A stretch of DNA of 64,000 bases from Darksidea phi (GCA_030770425.1 JASJFT010000070.1:1-64000); one strand, 5' to 3'. Positions 10,234 through 22,197 are shown, counted from the stretch's first letter. Made by a program: numbers and translations. The notes: a model not told the origin generated them from the sequence alone.

Positions 10234-12250
10234 ATGTTGTACCCTAGACTGATCACTGTGGCTGCGCTTGCGAGCGCCACTGCATCTACGCTACTCTCGC
10301 GTGGCGTCCTCCCGCTCCCACCCGCCGGCCAGCAGCCATCATCCCTGTCACGCGAGCTGAATGCGACCGCACTATCGCTCCATGCCTCGGCCGAAGCATC
10401 TCGACAAGAAATTCTGGCGTTTCAGGCTCGCCTCGCTGAATCTAAACCGAGGTTGGATTCTCTCCAGTCGCTCATTCAGGGCGATTCGGAGGAGGCCAAG
10501 CGTGCTCAAGTCGCATGCCAGGTGGCCAAGCTCGTCTTCTCGAAAGTAACAGTTTCAAATGACCCCGACTACGAGATTGAAAAAGATGCCAATTGGTACG
10601 AAGTCCTCCACTTTCCCATTGCCCATGCTTACATACAATCGTGCTATGGCAGGTCAAAAACTTGTTGGCTCCCGGCTGCGTGCTTCATCAGACCGCAAAA
10701 CTCGCTCGAAGTCGCCGCGATATTAAAAATCATCGCGCAGTTGCAGGCAAAGTTTGCCATCAGAAGCGGCGGACACAATGCCAATGCAGGGTTCAGCAGC
10801 ATCGACGAGAATGGTTTGCTCATTGATACCCAGGACCTTCAAGTCCGCACCCTGAATGCGGATGGATCCATGACTGCTGGCTCTGGAAACCGCTGGCAGG
10901 ATATGTACGACTTTTTAGACGGCCATGGTCTAGGTGCTACTGGTGGGCGCCACGACGGTGTTGGAGTCGCGGGGTTTCTTCTCGGAGGTAAGGATGTCCC
11001 TACTCGCTCACCCGTACCCTAATCGTACAATGTTTCAAGGTCAAGATGCTCATCCATGCAGGAGGCATGCCATTCTTTCCTAATCTGTATGGCCTGGGCG
11101 CTGATAGTGTTGAAAACTTCAAGGTATGGCAAAGCCAGATTCGGGAGAAATCGTTGAGCGCGGTGCCACATATGCTGACAATTGAAGGTTATTCTAGCAA
11201 ACTCTACAGTTGTAAATGCGAATGCAAAAAGCAACAGAAACCTTTTTCAGGCGCTCAAAGGAGGGGCATCTAATTTTGGTACCATTCGCATCTATCCCTG
11301 GTAAATCAGCCACAGACTCACTCCTACTTTTAGGGATTGTGACTGAATTTCGGATTCGACCTCATCCTATTCAGCGCATATGGTATTCCTTGGACATTTA
11401 CGACCCAGCAAATTACAAGGCCGTTCTAAATGCGACGATACAAAGCCAGAGCGCTATGGAAGCGGACCCCAAACTTGGCCTTTTCGTTAATGTTGGCCCT
11501 CAATCAATGTTTGTGGGCAAATTTTACGCACAATGGAGTACATTTCCAAGCGCTTTCGAAGCGTTCAGCCACCTCACGCCCATTCAAACCTTCCTGCCAC
11601 CGACGAACGGAACTCTCAAGAATTTAGTCGCTGCGATCAACACGCACATGGGAGAAGCCAAGTAAGTATTCTCTTTGTACTAGGCCGTCTAAGAACCTTA
11701 CTGATACACCGATTAGAAGAGAGCCGTATGCGGTAAGCCATGGTATAGACCACGAGCTTTACGTTAAAATCCATGAAGAGTATCTTGCGCTGGTGAATTC
11801 ATCACAAACATCTACAGCGACACTCACATACACGCTCCAGCCGGTAGGAAAGTCGTGCGTCGAATCAGGTAGGCAGCGTGGTGGAAATTCTCTCGGGCTC
11901 CAGCTCGCACCACAGACGTGTAAGTAGACATCTATATCCGCCAGTCCCATTACAGGAAACATTAACATCGATCAGGGCTTGCCCCCCTGGTGGAGTGGAC
12001 ATCGCAGGAAGAAGACAAAGCTTCGCATGAGCTGGTTACTGAGATGGGCGACAGGGTCAGAGCAATCTCGAAAGATCGAAATGCTTCCTTCGCCTATCAG
12101 TTCATGAACGACGCGTCACACGTGCAGAAACCGCTATCAAGCTACGGATCACTATCATTGTCGAGCATGTTGGACGTCAGTGCAGCTTACGATCCGAGCC
12201 AACTGTTTCAAAAGCTTCAGAACTCTGGATTCCTCCTGTCACGCACGTAA
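10234..12250 (+). CDS. Secreted FAD-linked oxidase (BBE-like, PCMH domain)
   Basis: Seven exons (10234-10595, 10653-10987, 11062-11123, 11188-11278, 11334-11661, 11717-11919, 11976-12250) give 551 residues. An N-terminal signal peptide (about residues 1-19) suggests secretion. The FAD-binding PCMH domain follows (CWLPAACF, RPQNS), with RSGGH placing the flavin-linked His at 162. The second Cys found in bicovalent BBE enzymes is not seen in the GGRHDGVGVAGFLLGGG region, so attachment is probably through His only. The C-terminal BBE-type tail ends in a YDPSQLFQKLQ-like segment. The first intron has a length divisible by three and would be silent to frame checks, but its removal restores the expected NW-SKTCW join. 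Such enzymes oxidise alcohols, amines or phenolics and occur often in fungal clusters. Substrate unknown. Confidence 0.88.
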
Positions 12251-12840
12251 GATGCGCCAAGGTATTAGATTCGGCGTGTCCGTCTTTGATAGTCGTGTGT
12301 AGCGCCGTGTGTAACGAGCTCTGATCTTCGCAAGGTGGCTGGCATGGGCGTTTCGTAGGTATCCATGCAACAAGTGCGGTGCTACGGCATCGGGGTTCAT
12401 CACATTGCCGCTTGGCATTTCTAGCCCCCAAAGCTGCAGGCCTCTTAGTGAGACATGAAGGCAAAAGAACTGCGTCCGGTGTGCCTAGCATCCTTGAAAT
12501 GCCTCACATCGAATCAGACGACCCAGTGTACTGGATTGTTGACAAGGGAGTGAAGGGGATGCAACCTGCAAGGATCTTATCAATCCGAGTCGCCCCCAGC
12601 CCCGCACTTTAAGGAAAGTCCGTTGGGCGATCACCGGTTGGCTGCAGATACGCGCGGGTGCGTCCCTTAGTTTATTCCCACCAAGCTTATCCCGTTCTAT
12701 TTAGCCATTTCGCGCAAGGCGATTTTCTTCTCCGCGTGGTCAGTCCCTCACCAGTGACACCCCGAGCAAACGCACCTTGAGTCACATCTCAGCGCACCCT
12801 ACGACGCCTTTTTCCCAATTTTTCGCTGCGCTGTACTATC
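12251..12840. other. Intergenic, promoter of the Pth11-like gene
   Basis: No gene is supported. A pyrimidine-rich stretch precedes the ATG at 12841, as is common in fungal promoters. A 104-codon antisense ORF overlapping the preceding gene's 3' end has no features. Confidence 0.4.
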
Positions 12841-14112
12841 ATGGGTTCTGCTGGTTCTGTACCGGCTGACTTTGAGAGCGAGGCGCGCGGCATCGCCGTG
12901 ATGCTGATTGTGCTCACCACGGTGGCAATCATCTCGCGACTGATTTCGCGAACTGTTCAGCGCGCGAAAATCGGTACGGATGACTACCTTGTGGCCCTCG
13001 GCTATGTAAGTGAAATAGGATTTGAGGATTGAGACATGCTGAGAGAACTTAGCTACTCAATTTAGGGCTACTCGTCACAATTTTGCTGGGTAAGTGACAA
13101 GTCCAGCTCTAGAAGCTCATTGACTAGACATTAACGATGTTCAAGTGGCTCATTATGGAGGCGTTTCTCTGCCCAGAATGGCAAAATTGTCAAAGGCAGA
13201 CGCACTTTCCTTGAAAGACGTACGCCATATTGCACCTCAACGCGAAAATGCGTCACTAACCCACAAAACAGACGACCACTGCGCTAGCCTTCCTCTACAC
13301 TTTCGCAATCATCAGCATCAAGATGTCCGTGCTTTTCATGTATCGCCGCATCTTCACTCTCAACGAAACATGGTTCCGAATTGGATGGTGGGCAAACTTT
13401 CTGCTGATTTTCCCATGCTACACCGTGGCCTCCGTTACTCTTACAGCCTGGCAAGTCAACAACAGCCAGAAATTTGGTGCGAACAATGTCAGTAAATACA
13501 GCGCATACGCACTTGGCTCGGTAAATGCGATTTCGGATGTGCTGGTTCTGGTTCTCCCCGTCACAATGGTGTGGCGCCTGGTACTCCGACCCCGAGAAAA
13601 GGCTGCGATAATTGGAATTTTCCTGCTTGGTTTAGTGTGAGTATTGTTGAAGCGGCTCAAGGTAATGGTTGCTGACACCTATTCTTAGGGCCACGTCAAT
13701 TTCGATAATGCGGGTGGTTCGATTTCGCATCAAAAGAGAGCACCACTGGAACGCAGCATACGCCTTCTACAACGACTCCGTGACATCCTCGACGGAAACA
13801 TCTGTGGCGCTTATCTGCGTCTGCCTCACGGTCGTTAAGCCGCTGTTGCGCAAGACGAGGGACATTGCGGCTTCGGGCGCTGCTTCGCTAGTCAGTTTGA
13901 TCTCCCAGGGCTCCGGCGGGAGAAGATCAAACAGGTCGAAAACTAGTGGAGCGGACTCGGTACGAAGTGTTCACGGCAGCATACATTCCAGGAAGCATAA
14001 CAAGGGGATTACGAAGATTCATCAGTATGATCTCGACGAACTTCCGAAGAAGCCTTCGAGCAGCCATGACGAGATTGCGTTGGAGCATATGCGTCCATGG
14101 GACGGCGATTAG
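12841..14112 (+). CDS. Seven-helix Pth11-like (rhodopsin-domain) membrane protein
   Basis: Five exons (12841-13005, 13053-13089, 13146-13219, 13272-13636, 13689-14112) give 354 residues. Seven hydrophobic segments are visible, starting with GIAVMLIVLTTVAII, and followed by a cytosolic tail rich in Ser, Arg and Lys that ends EHMRPWDGD. The acceptor at 13052, not the later TTTAG, yields the expected LGYLLNLGLLVTILL second helix and the correct frame. The fold matches the fungal rhodopsin-like family (SAT4/Pth11-related) of putative surface receptors. Its place between oxidoreductase genes of the cluster is common for this family, but its role (sensing, self-protection or transport) is unknown. 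Confidence 0.85.
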
Positions 14113-14946
14113 AAAGTTATGTTGAGTCTTGATGAGTAGGGAATAAGGCAGGACATGATTTGGACTCGAGTACACATATGTCACTGGTGGATTCTGGGAA
14201 ACAGTCACTCTCTATCGTAGTTTTTTTTTATGCCGCTTGTAACCTACCTAAATGGTGGTCTGCCGACTTGTAAAAATGCATGTAACCAACCATAAGATAC
14301 AGTGGTACTTGCTGAGCCACCTTTTTCGAGGAAACAATGCTGGAATGATAGCTCATTGGGTGCGGTTTTAGCAATATGAAGATTAATGAAGTGGTATGCG
14401 CCTTTCCTCGTTACATGCTACATCTAAGGAATGTCGATTTCCTGTAATGACACGGACTTCATTGCGGGCTTTGGCGCCTTGCTTTGCTCAATGCCGCATC
14501 AAAGGGGTTTCGGTATCGTGGTACCTATGCAGCACTCCATTCGCGGACCGATAGAGGTAGTGCAACCAACGTGACCGGAATGGTTTCCACGAATGAACAT
14601 TCGAGGTGACCACAACCGCTGCACCGGCTAATCTCTCTCCATTTCACATGTGTGATGTTGCTGCATAGCTCACCGGACTGTGGCGAAGCTGTTGTTTATC
14701 CTTCTTGGCGGGCTTATTTCCTGGGCGCTTACCGGGTTTTATCGCTCATGACTATAACTGTAACCTGGAGTTGCTCTCTGTTCTAATTGGCTCAACTTAA
14801 CTCACCTCCGCGGACTTTACCTTTCGCAGTGCGGGGCGTTTCTGAGCCCGACGAGCACATCTCCACCCTCTCTAGTTCGATAATCCAACCCGTCCGCGAC
14901 ACAGCGCACGCATTACTACACGAACAGCCAGTCCGACGAAGCCAAA
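14113..14946. other. Intergenic
   Basis: This contains the 3' region of the receptor gene, with a T-run near 14220, and the promoter of the aldo/keto reductase. The ORF starting at 14787 overlaps the reductase start in another frame and is not supported. Confidence 0.4.
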
Positions 14947-15992
14947 ATGGGTCCTCCACAGTTCATCTTCGGCGGAGGAGGCTTAACTGAAGCTTGGAGA
15001 GAAGACAACATCTCCGAGTTGATTGAAGCACTACAGCAGTCCGGAATCAATCGAATTGACAGCGCTGCAGTCTACCCCTATAGCGCACCGGGTGGTGCTG
15101 ATCGATTGTTGGGTAGCAGCAAACTTCCCGATAAAGGCTTCGCTATTGACACGAAAGTCCTATACTTCGGCGATGGTAGCGGCACCATGACAGCAGAGGC
15201 GATCCAGAAATCTCTCTCCGGCAGTCTCGAGGGCTTGGGAGTTCAAAAAGTAAGTAATTTGTCAACTCAATCGACTGTGCACCCAACATCCATAATAACT
15301 AACGATTTTAGCTCAACGTCTTCTACTGCCATGCGCCCGACAAGCAGACGCCCGTTGCCGACCAAGCTGCGGCCATGGACGTGGAGTACCGCAAAGGCTC
15401 CTTTGCCCAGCTAGGCGTTTGCAACATATCCGTCGAGATGCTGGAAGAATGGCTCCAGGTTGCGGACGAGAAAGGGTTTGTCAGACCCACCGTCTACCAG
15501 GGGCAGTACAATCTGCTATGCCGCACCTACGAGGCTACGCTGTTTCCACTCCTTCAAAAGCACAAAATTAGCTTTGTGGCATTCAGCCCACTGGCAGGAG
15601 GCTTCTTAACAGGAAAGTTGACGTTCTCGAAGGAGCCGGAGGACCTTAAGGGGACGAGGTTCGAGGTCTCAGATACGAATTTCGGTGGTATGCGATACAG
15701 AAGCTTCTACGATAAGCCGGCCATGCATGAGGCACTGCAGAAAGCGGCACCTGTTTGCACTGCCCGTGGTGTTAACTTGGGGGAGGCCGCGTTGCGCTGG
15801 CTCCTGTACCATTCTCACCTGAATGGTGACAGAGGCGATTGTGTGATTATTGGCCCGAGTAAAATCTCACAGCTTGGTAGTTACATGAAGGCTAAGAGCG
15901 CTGGCCCTCTGCCGGAAGATCTTGCGAAGGAGTTAACTGCTCTCTGGAGTGATCAAGTCAAAGAAGCCGCAGCCCCAATTATCGAATATTGA
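14947..15992 (+). CDS. Aldo/keto reductase (AKR7-like)
   Basis: Two exons (14947-15249, 15312-15992) give 327 residues, the usual AKR size. The catalytic tetrad is visible: Asp and Tyr in RIDSAAVYPYS, Lys in DTKV and His in FYCHAPD, the last encoded just after the intron. NADPH-binding elements lie near the C-terminus (VIIGPSKISQL). The sequence resembles fungal proteins annotated as aflatoxin B1-aldehyde reductase homologues. It would reduce aldehydes or ketones in the cytosol. It is the last gene of the co-located oxidoreductase block, so it may be a tailoring enzyme or an unrelated neighbour. Confidence 0.9.
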
Positions 15993-16242
15993 AGAGGGAA
16001 GAAGTTTGGGAATTGCCACCTGCGCAGCAATACTGGACTGCTCTTCGAAGTTGTGGATCGACTAGTACGGGCTCTAATGAGCCTTCGGGGCGGGAGGTAC
16101 ACATTAGACCATATCTAGCTATCATGGACTCTCATTCTTATTATTTTTTAAAATCTTATAATCGCCTCTTCTTGTATTCTTTCTTGTTAACAATAACTCT
16201 AATCCTACGAAAGCGCCAGTAGCGTATAGTGGAGAGCCTGTA

Positions 16243-16635
16243 TTAGTTATAAAGCTCCGCATGCCAAAACCCGACTGGCTTCGAAGCTGGATGGTCCGCG
16301 TGTAACAGAGACACGGCCAGCACTCCACCGGTGTCAGGCGCCGTATTGCTTTTCTGGAACAGACAAACGAGGGATGGAGCTGCCTCCAAGATAGTTTCGG
16401 CACAGAACTTGAGAGCGTCATCGGCCAACCAAGCAGACCCTCTGCTATTTGTTTCTGTGACGAGGAGGAGATATGCGCTTAACGCATAACGGATCATGAA
16501 TTGCTCGCTGGATTCAGCGTCCTGAATGATATCGGCAAGATATCCAAGTCCGCAATGGATGCGCGGAGTGGAGGAGAAGTAGACACAGATTTGCAACGTC
16601 TCAAACGAATTGTTGTCCATGGCGTATGCGGGCAA
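16243..16635 (-). CDS. Hypothetical small protein
   Basis: An uninterrupted 130-codon ORF convergent to the reductase. It may start at the internal Met (MDNNSF), giving 125 residues. The composition is protein-like, with a predicted helical stretch (EQFMIRYALSAYLLLV) and a second one around FCAETILEAAPSLVCLF. An in-frame stop lies directly upstream. I recognise no domain. It could be the tail of a decayed gene. Confidence 0.3.
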   Translation of the reverse strand: MPAYAMDNNSFETLQICVYFSSTPRIHCGLGYLADIIQDAESSEQFMIRYALSAYLLLVTETNSRGSAWLADDALKFCAETILEAAPSLVCLFQKSNTAPDTGGVLAVSLLHADHPASKPVGFWHAELYN

Positions 16636-17316
16636 AGCGAAACAAGCGAACTAAAAGGGAGCAAGTGGCAGTCAAGGTAACAAAGCCGAGGATGGCTTTG
16701 CCTCATGGCCCTTTCCCACAAAGTCCTAAAGTCTTGCGATTTTGCATTCCAAGTCCAGGAAAAGAGGGCGGCTGGTGAAGAATGCCTCATGCAAGTTCGG
16801 CATACCGCATACTCGCGGCTAAAGTAAAAACCTTGCGAACCCGCTTTTACCACGCCGCAAATTGTCATTTATCAATATCGAGAGCAAACGGTGAAGGGTA
16901 CGGAAATGATACCCAACGCTTTGCGGTTACGTAGCCATAATCCTTCCGGCCCGTGCAGGGATAAGTCCCCAATCCAACACTCAGCATCGGACAATTTTGC
17001 CAAGCAGCTCTGATCGCCTTTGCCCTTCCTCACAAGCGCACCTAGCGTTGGGCGGATCGCGATCCTGTAAAGCCTATTGGATACCACGACTCTAGTCTGC
17101 GTCAAAGCTTTCCGGATTTCGCTGCTGTGCCTCCGTCATGCAGTGTTCCCCTCATGTGCTTTAACGGCATCGCTGATACCTAAACTTACGCCTCAATTGT
17201 GCGCGTCTCCCCTCGACCGCCAAACGCCCTATAAAAGAATGGCCCACATCGCTTTTTAGAGGATTTTCCGCACTACGGCACCAGATCACTTCCTCACTTC
17301 CTTTAAAGTTATTGCT
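16636..17316. other. Intergenic, promoter of GFA-domain gene
   Basis: No gene is supported. The proximal promoter of the GFA protein lies at the right end, including a TATA box at 17230. Confidence 0.4.
17230..17237 (+). promoter_or_regulatory. TATA box of GFA-domain gene
   Basis: TATAAAAG is located 80 bases before the ATG at 17317, consistent with a leader of about 50 bases. Confidence 0.55.
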
Positions 17317-17777
17317 ATGCCTTCAGAAGCACAGATTTATCACGGCAACTGCCACTGCGGGGAGGTGAAGTTCAAAGCAGCTCTTCCTGATATTCGGTCC
17401 TCCAAAGTTATCCGCTGCAACTGCTCCATTTGTACCAAGAACGGATACTTGCTTGTCTATCCTAAGCGCAAAGATTTCGTCATTACGGGTGGAGAAGATC
17501 GTCTTTCGACTTATTCGTTTGGCACGGGGGGGAGGCCACACAAATTTTGTGGGCGGTGTGGTACAAGCATCTTTATTGATTTTGGAGAGGCTGAGAGTGA
17601 GATTGAAAGGGAGGTAATTGCCCTAAATGTAAGTGGTTACCTCTTTCTTAGTTTAAGGTTTGCCTAATAGGGTTGTAGGTCAGGACGTTTATTGGAATTG
17701 AAGACGTTATGGTTGATTTGCAAATTAGAGACTTTGATGGAAAGAACAAACTTATGCCACCGTACCAAACGATGTAG
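17317..17777 (+). CDS. GFA-domain (CENP-V/GFA, Mss4-like) zinc protein
   Basis: Two exons (17317-17628, 17679-17777) give 136 residues, the full length of the family. Zinc-binding cysteines are in CHCGEV, RCNCSICTKNG and FCGRCGTS. The family is named for bacterial glutathione-dependent formaldehyde-activating enzyme, but most fungal members have no proven function. The 50-bp intron has GTAAGT and TAG ends and keeps the frame into a short C-terminal exon ending YQTM. It is probably a cytosolic carbon-sulfur lyase-like or metal-binding protein. Confidence 0.88.
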
Positions 17778-18296
17778 GGGTTAGGTTTGGCATAGAGTTG
17801 TAGTTTGAACTCGCGGGATTAACTTCTGTTCATTGGGGTTTGGGGCGCAGAGGGTGGTACAGCCTCGGCATTCCATGTACGGCTCTTGCATACCAGTCAT
17901 AGCTACAGTATCATGTACTGAAGGCGATCAGGATATGTAATACAGAGAAGAACTACGTAGCTCTTAAATGGTATTTGATGTAGGGGGGAAGTGTTGTAGT
18001 GTGGGCTTCCCTATTTGTGAGTCGATGCCTATGGAGGCGATGGCGTTGAAGCCTATGATCCACTCTCGCCCAAGGGCCAGGACAGCTTCCAAGAGTTCTA
18101 TGCACCTTTCCATATAGGCCAATCTCCACGACACCTGTTGCTTAGGCCATACGGCTTCTATAAGATCTTTGAGTGCTTGTACTAGCAATTATTGAGTCTG
18201 CAATTCAATACTACGCTCCACGGATTTCTGCAATCCTACGTCGCACCAACAACCGGGATTAATATCGTGCTGTGAACGGAGTTTTGCAGTTCCTAG
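17778..18296. other. Intergenic
   Basis: No supported gene. A 74-codon minus-strand ORF (17964-18188) is isolated and without recognisable motifs. The solo LTR follows. Confidence 0.35.
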
Positions 18297-18457
18297 TGTA
18301 ACGACCTAGCCCTGCGCTGCTAGGCCATACAACCTTCAAAAAAGGTGCGAATGATCTATCGTGAGATATTCTAGCGCAGAATAGTATATATACGCAGCCC
18401 TTCGGCTAGCGGTTGTAAGCCCCGCGCGCTCGGGCCATTCGGCCGCGCGGTCTTACA
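18297..18457. mobile_element. Candidate solo LTR with 5-bp target-site duplication
   Basis: A 161-bp segment begins TGTAA and ends TTACA, the TG...CA inverted ends of LTR retrotransposons. The 5 bases CCTAG occur directly on both sides (18292-18296 and 18458-18462), the expected integrase duplication. The right half is GC-rich with CTTCGGCTAGCGG and GCCGCGCGG. No internal retroelement genes remain. It lies only about 75 bases upstream of the sulfotransferase-like gene. Confidence 0.7.
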
Positions 18458-18533
18458 CCTAGACCACCCAAGTTGAACGTCGCTGCTTCAAACTTCTCAT
18501 AGGACACGGCACGCATTTTGAAAGTTCTCAATT

Positions 18534-19532
18534 ATGTCCCAACGACTGATTGATTCAATATCCGAAAAGCCTCGAACCAAAGATGTCGAAATCCTTGTTC
18601 TGGGCTTCAGTAGAACTGGTGAGTCAATGAGTCCGCCTTGTCACGTACTTACTGATTCGAACAGGAACATTTTGTGAGTTCTCCGGATGCTCGAAGTGAA
18701 TATTTCCTCCTAACCAAGCGTAGCACTCAAGACGGCGCTAGAGAAGTTAGGTTATAACCCCTACCACATGGCCGTCGCGATCCGAAACCGGCATCTACGG
18801 TACTGGGAGGAAGCACTGCGGGCAAAGTATTTGGGAGACGGACGGCCCTTCTCTAAATCGGACTTTGACAAGATTCTATGCAACTATGATGTAAGCTCGT
18901 GCGCTCCCTTCTAAAACCCCGAGACTCAAGCCAACCAGGTTCTGGAAGATATTCCCAGTATCCTCTTCGTCGACGAGCTCCTCGAATTCTATCCCAATGC
19001 GAAGGTCATACTTACGAATAGAGACGTGGATAGCTGGCTGGAGTCGATGAATAAGACGTTCTTCGCCATCACGGAGTGGAAAACCATGCCGTATCTTGCC
19101 GCTTGGGACAACGTACGTCTTTCTGATTATTATTCTTGTCGCATCAGATACTTAAATACTGAGCAGGCACTATGGGGCCCATACATGCGTGTTTTGCGCA
19201 TAATAATGACACACTGGGGCCGTGGAAATCCGAATGACCGTGTAGCCCTTCGTCAGACCTACATCGACCACTACGCTCACGCGCGTTCAAAGGTCTCCAA
19301 ATCAAACTTACTCGAGTTTGAATCGGCACAGGGGTGGGAACCGTTGTGTCATTTTCTGGGGAAGAAAGTGCCCGAGGAGGAGTATCCGCGGTCGAATGAC
19401 GCTGCTTCAACGGTAAATGTTCATACCTTTTTGTATTGGCTAAGGATTGTGAAGTTGAGCTGGAAGCCTTTAGGGGTTGTTGCAGCGCTTGGGGTGGCGA
19501 TCTGTTTAGGATACCAGAAGGTGTATGAGTAG
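18534..19532 (+). CDS. Sulfotransferase-like P-loop protein (Sulfotransfer_4)
   Basis: Five exons (18534-18618, 18665-18673, 18724-18890, 18939-19112, 19167-19532) give 266 residues. The P-loop GFSRTGTFSLKTALEKLGY is assembled across the first three exons; exon 2 is only nine bases. Later blocks typical of the fungal family are FVDELLEFYPNAKVILTNRD and the C-terminal tail. A hydrophobic C-terminal segment (VVAALGVAICLGY) may anchor the protein in a membrane. Members are annotated as sulfotransferases or NAD-dependent epimerase-like proteins, and few have been tested. The substrate and even sulfotransfer activity are unproven here. Confidence 0.85.
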
Positions 19533-20665
19533 ACTGTTGATGCACTACATTTGCCTTTTTTCTAGAAGGATACTCCTGATCGAATTTTATACTATCTCCA
19601 TAATCAATCGATCTATGCATAGTTTCTACGACTCTAGACATAAGATCTGGGCCCAAATATACGACTATATCTCCTAGAGAGACTATTATATATTCAAGGT
19701 GCTAAGGTTACTATAGAGGTATATCTCCTAATAGATTCTACTATTAGTAATCATAGTACTCTAGTAATAAACTATAAATACCCAAAAACAAACACTAAAA
19801 AATCAACTGTACATGAAAAGAGTGCAACGCTTGCCGTCGGCCACGACTGGTCACACGATGAGACAGTGGGCGGCCAATACTAGCTTCATCCAACATGAGC
19901 CTCAACACGCGACTCAGAGGGAAGGGGGGCGGAGCAGGAGAGGGGAACTGTTGGAACGTCAGTACTTATCATCAACCTAAAGTACCTCGACAACGCTCGC
20001 TGAACTGGATCTAGGCACTTCCCGCTTATCAGCAGCAGGCGCTCCGCAAAGCCCACCAAGTCTCGCCCTAGTACGTACTAGCAATCCAGATGAGAATGTC
20101 GGCTTCCAGGACTCATGATCTCATGACTCCACCTCCTTCCGTTTGCACCTGCTTGAGATGTATTAGGTGAGGCTCGTATTAATCTAGATTTTGGATCACA
20201 AAATGGGTCGACGGCATTTCAGGTCGAACTAAAGGTGAGGACTTCCGCTTCTGCAGCAATTACTTTGATGGTAGTCAGCAGCGTTACTGGAGTAATTCCG
20301 TCCGCCGACAGAAACCCTCGAAAAGGAGTCAAAAGTTCCTAGATATAGTTGAAATTAAGTCCGTCATCTCTTCGCAAGCCCTTCAACGGAAATTGCTGGG
20401 CTGAACATGCCCGTTTGGCACCGGCGAAATCGATCCTCATGTACTTTACCAAATACGCGATATCGAGGCTAGACGCGTCTGAAGATAACTTCGGACGATT
20501 AACGTTGCGACTGCTACGCCAATCCCGACTTAGCTAACCAAATAGGGTAAGCTTCAGGCCGCCCATCTTGTTTCTCTCACCTGCTGCTTACCAGAACGTC
20601 TCACCCTCAACAACGTCAAAGCCGATCCATTCTCAAACGCTCTCCTATCCAAAGCGAACCGAGAC
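19533..20665. other. Intergenic, partly AT-rich
   Basis: About 19660-19810 is very AT-rich and TA-rich, like degraded (RIP-type) repeat DNA. The remainder includes the promoter of the gene at 20666. No ORF has recognisable features. Confidence 0.4.
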
Positions 20666-21534
20666 ATGAAACTCATTCTTTCCGGCTCGACCGGGCTCGT
20701 GGGCACTGAAGTTATCCGCCAGAGCTTGCTCAACCCCGAAGTAACCTCTCTAATCGCGCTTACGCGCCGGCCTATCGATGTGTCAGCCATTGCTGCGAGC
20801 ATGGGAGATGGAAAAAGTATCACCGTGGACAAAGTAAAGAGTGTAATCTTGCAGGATTTCACGGATTATCCCGATGAGGTGAAGAGAGATTTGGCTGATG
20901 CTGATGCATGTATATGGTATTACGTCCTTCAGCTTCATTCTTAATCGCGAGACAAATACCAGACACAGCTAATTATGTTGGATACTCAAGGGCGCTTGCG
21001 TTAACACCGATGCGATCTAAACAATATCCACGGGACGATGTCGTTCGTATCAACAAGGACTACTGCGTCGCAGGCATGAATGCTATCGCCGAAGCGCGCC
21101 GGGCGACTGGCAAGAACACTCCCTTCCGGTTCATGTACATGAGCGGTAGGGGTATTTCGCGCGACATGAAAAAGAAGCCATGGATACTAGGCGATTACCA
21201 ACTTATGCGCGTGAGAACTCCCTTGTCTTCCATTGGACATCTTCACGAGAGTTATTCTGACCGTTATCAGGCCGAAGTTGAAAGCCAAGTTTTCGATTTT
21301 GCCGCGTCGCACGTAGAGCCCGGCTGGAAAGCATGCGTCGCTAGGCCTGGGCTTATTGGCGGATTTTCCGGCGCAGTAGGGATGATGAAGAATGCGGCGG
21401 TTACGGCGTTCGGATGGGTGGGACATACGGTTAGTGTACAAGAATGTGTGGCGGCAATGTTGAAGTATTGTGTAGACGGATTCGAGAAGGACACGCTCGA
21501 GAACGAGGACATGGTAAGGTTGGGCAGGGTGTAG
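20666..21534 (+). CDS. NAD(P)-binding Rossmann-fold protein
   Basis: Three exons (20666-20916, 20991-21210, 21271-21534) give 244 residues. The N-terminus KLILSGSTGLVGTEV carries the GxxGxxG dinucleotide-binding loop, followed by LTRRP after the second strand. A central MYMSGRG strand and a C-terminal FGWVGHTVSVQECVAAML helix region complete an atypical SDR/NmrA-like fold. The second intron (60 bp) is frame-neutral, but has GTGAGA and CAG borders. No catalytic YxxxK is evident, so it may be a sensor or a divergent epimerase-like protein. Similar small fungal proteins are annotated only as NAD(P)-binding. Confidence 0.8.
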
Positions 21535-22197
21535 GGTAGCTTTCACTCTTTAACCAAGGCCACGGCAGTTTGTATATTTTGAATAACATGCACGCATATG
21601 TCTTACTTAATTGATCACAACCTCCAGCCTTAGTTTGTCCGTGCGAGATCCACATCCTCCTCACAATTAAAGATGCACCAGAGCATCTAGTATGATGTCT
21701 AGCAGTACTTGCTACTAGTGTAAAGAAGCCTTGGTATAATTGACTCCCTATCCGACCTTAAGCAAAAATGCTACGATGATAAGTTGTTGACGCTGATTAA
21801 GGGTAAAGATGAGGGGCGAGTGTAAAACTAGCCGTGCCCAAACTAGACCACGAAGTAAACACTTTCATATGTTGCAACTAATTCAGTCATTAGGAGGTAA
21901 AAGTTGGAACTGGGAAACAATGAGAATGAAGATTCCAACGTGCAACGGAGACAAATTGAGGGGGATTGGTGTGGACAGGGGTATGCATGTATAGCAAAAT
22001 ACTAAAGGTTCGACCTCTTCATCGCAATTTAGGCACACCATGTTCTAGCATTATGTTTATAGAAAACATGCTAAAAAAGAAACTCCTACAGGCAGAGGCG
22101 GCGCAGGCTGCACAAGCGGTTGAAAAGTACGAGTCTGTAAAATCATCTAAACAGGCGTCAAGGGGCAGCAACTAGAGCAAACGTAATCGTTTACTAC
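21535..22197. other. Intergenic
   Basis: Convergent 3' ends of the Rossmann-fold gene (+) and the 620-residue gene (-). It contains small AT-rich ORFs (21809, 21966) without recognisable content. Confidence 0.35.

Noticed and set aside
17964..18188. 74-codon minus ORF
   Set aside because: Isolated, short, and without motifs or neighbours in frame.
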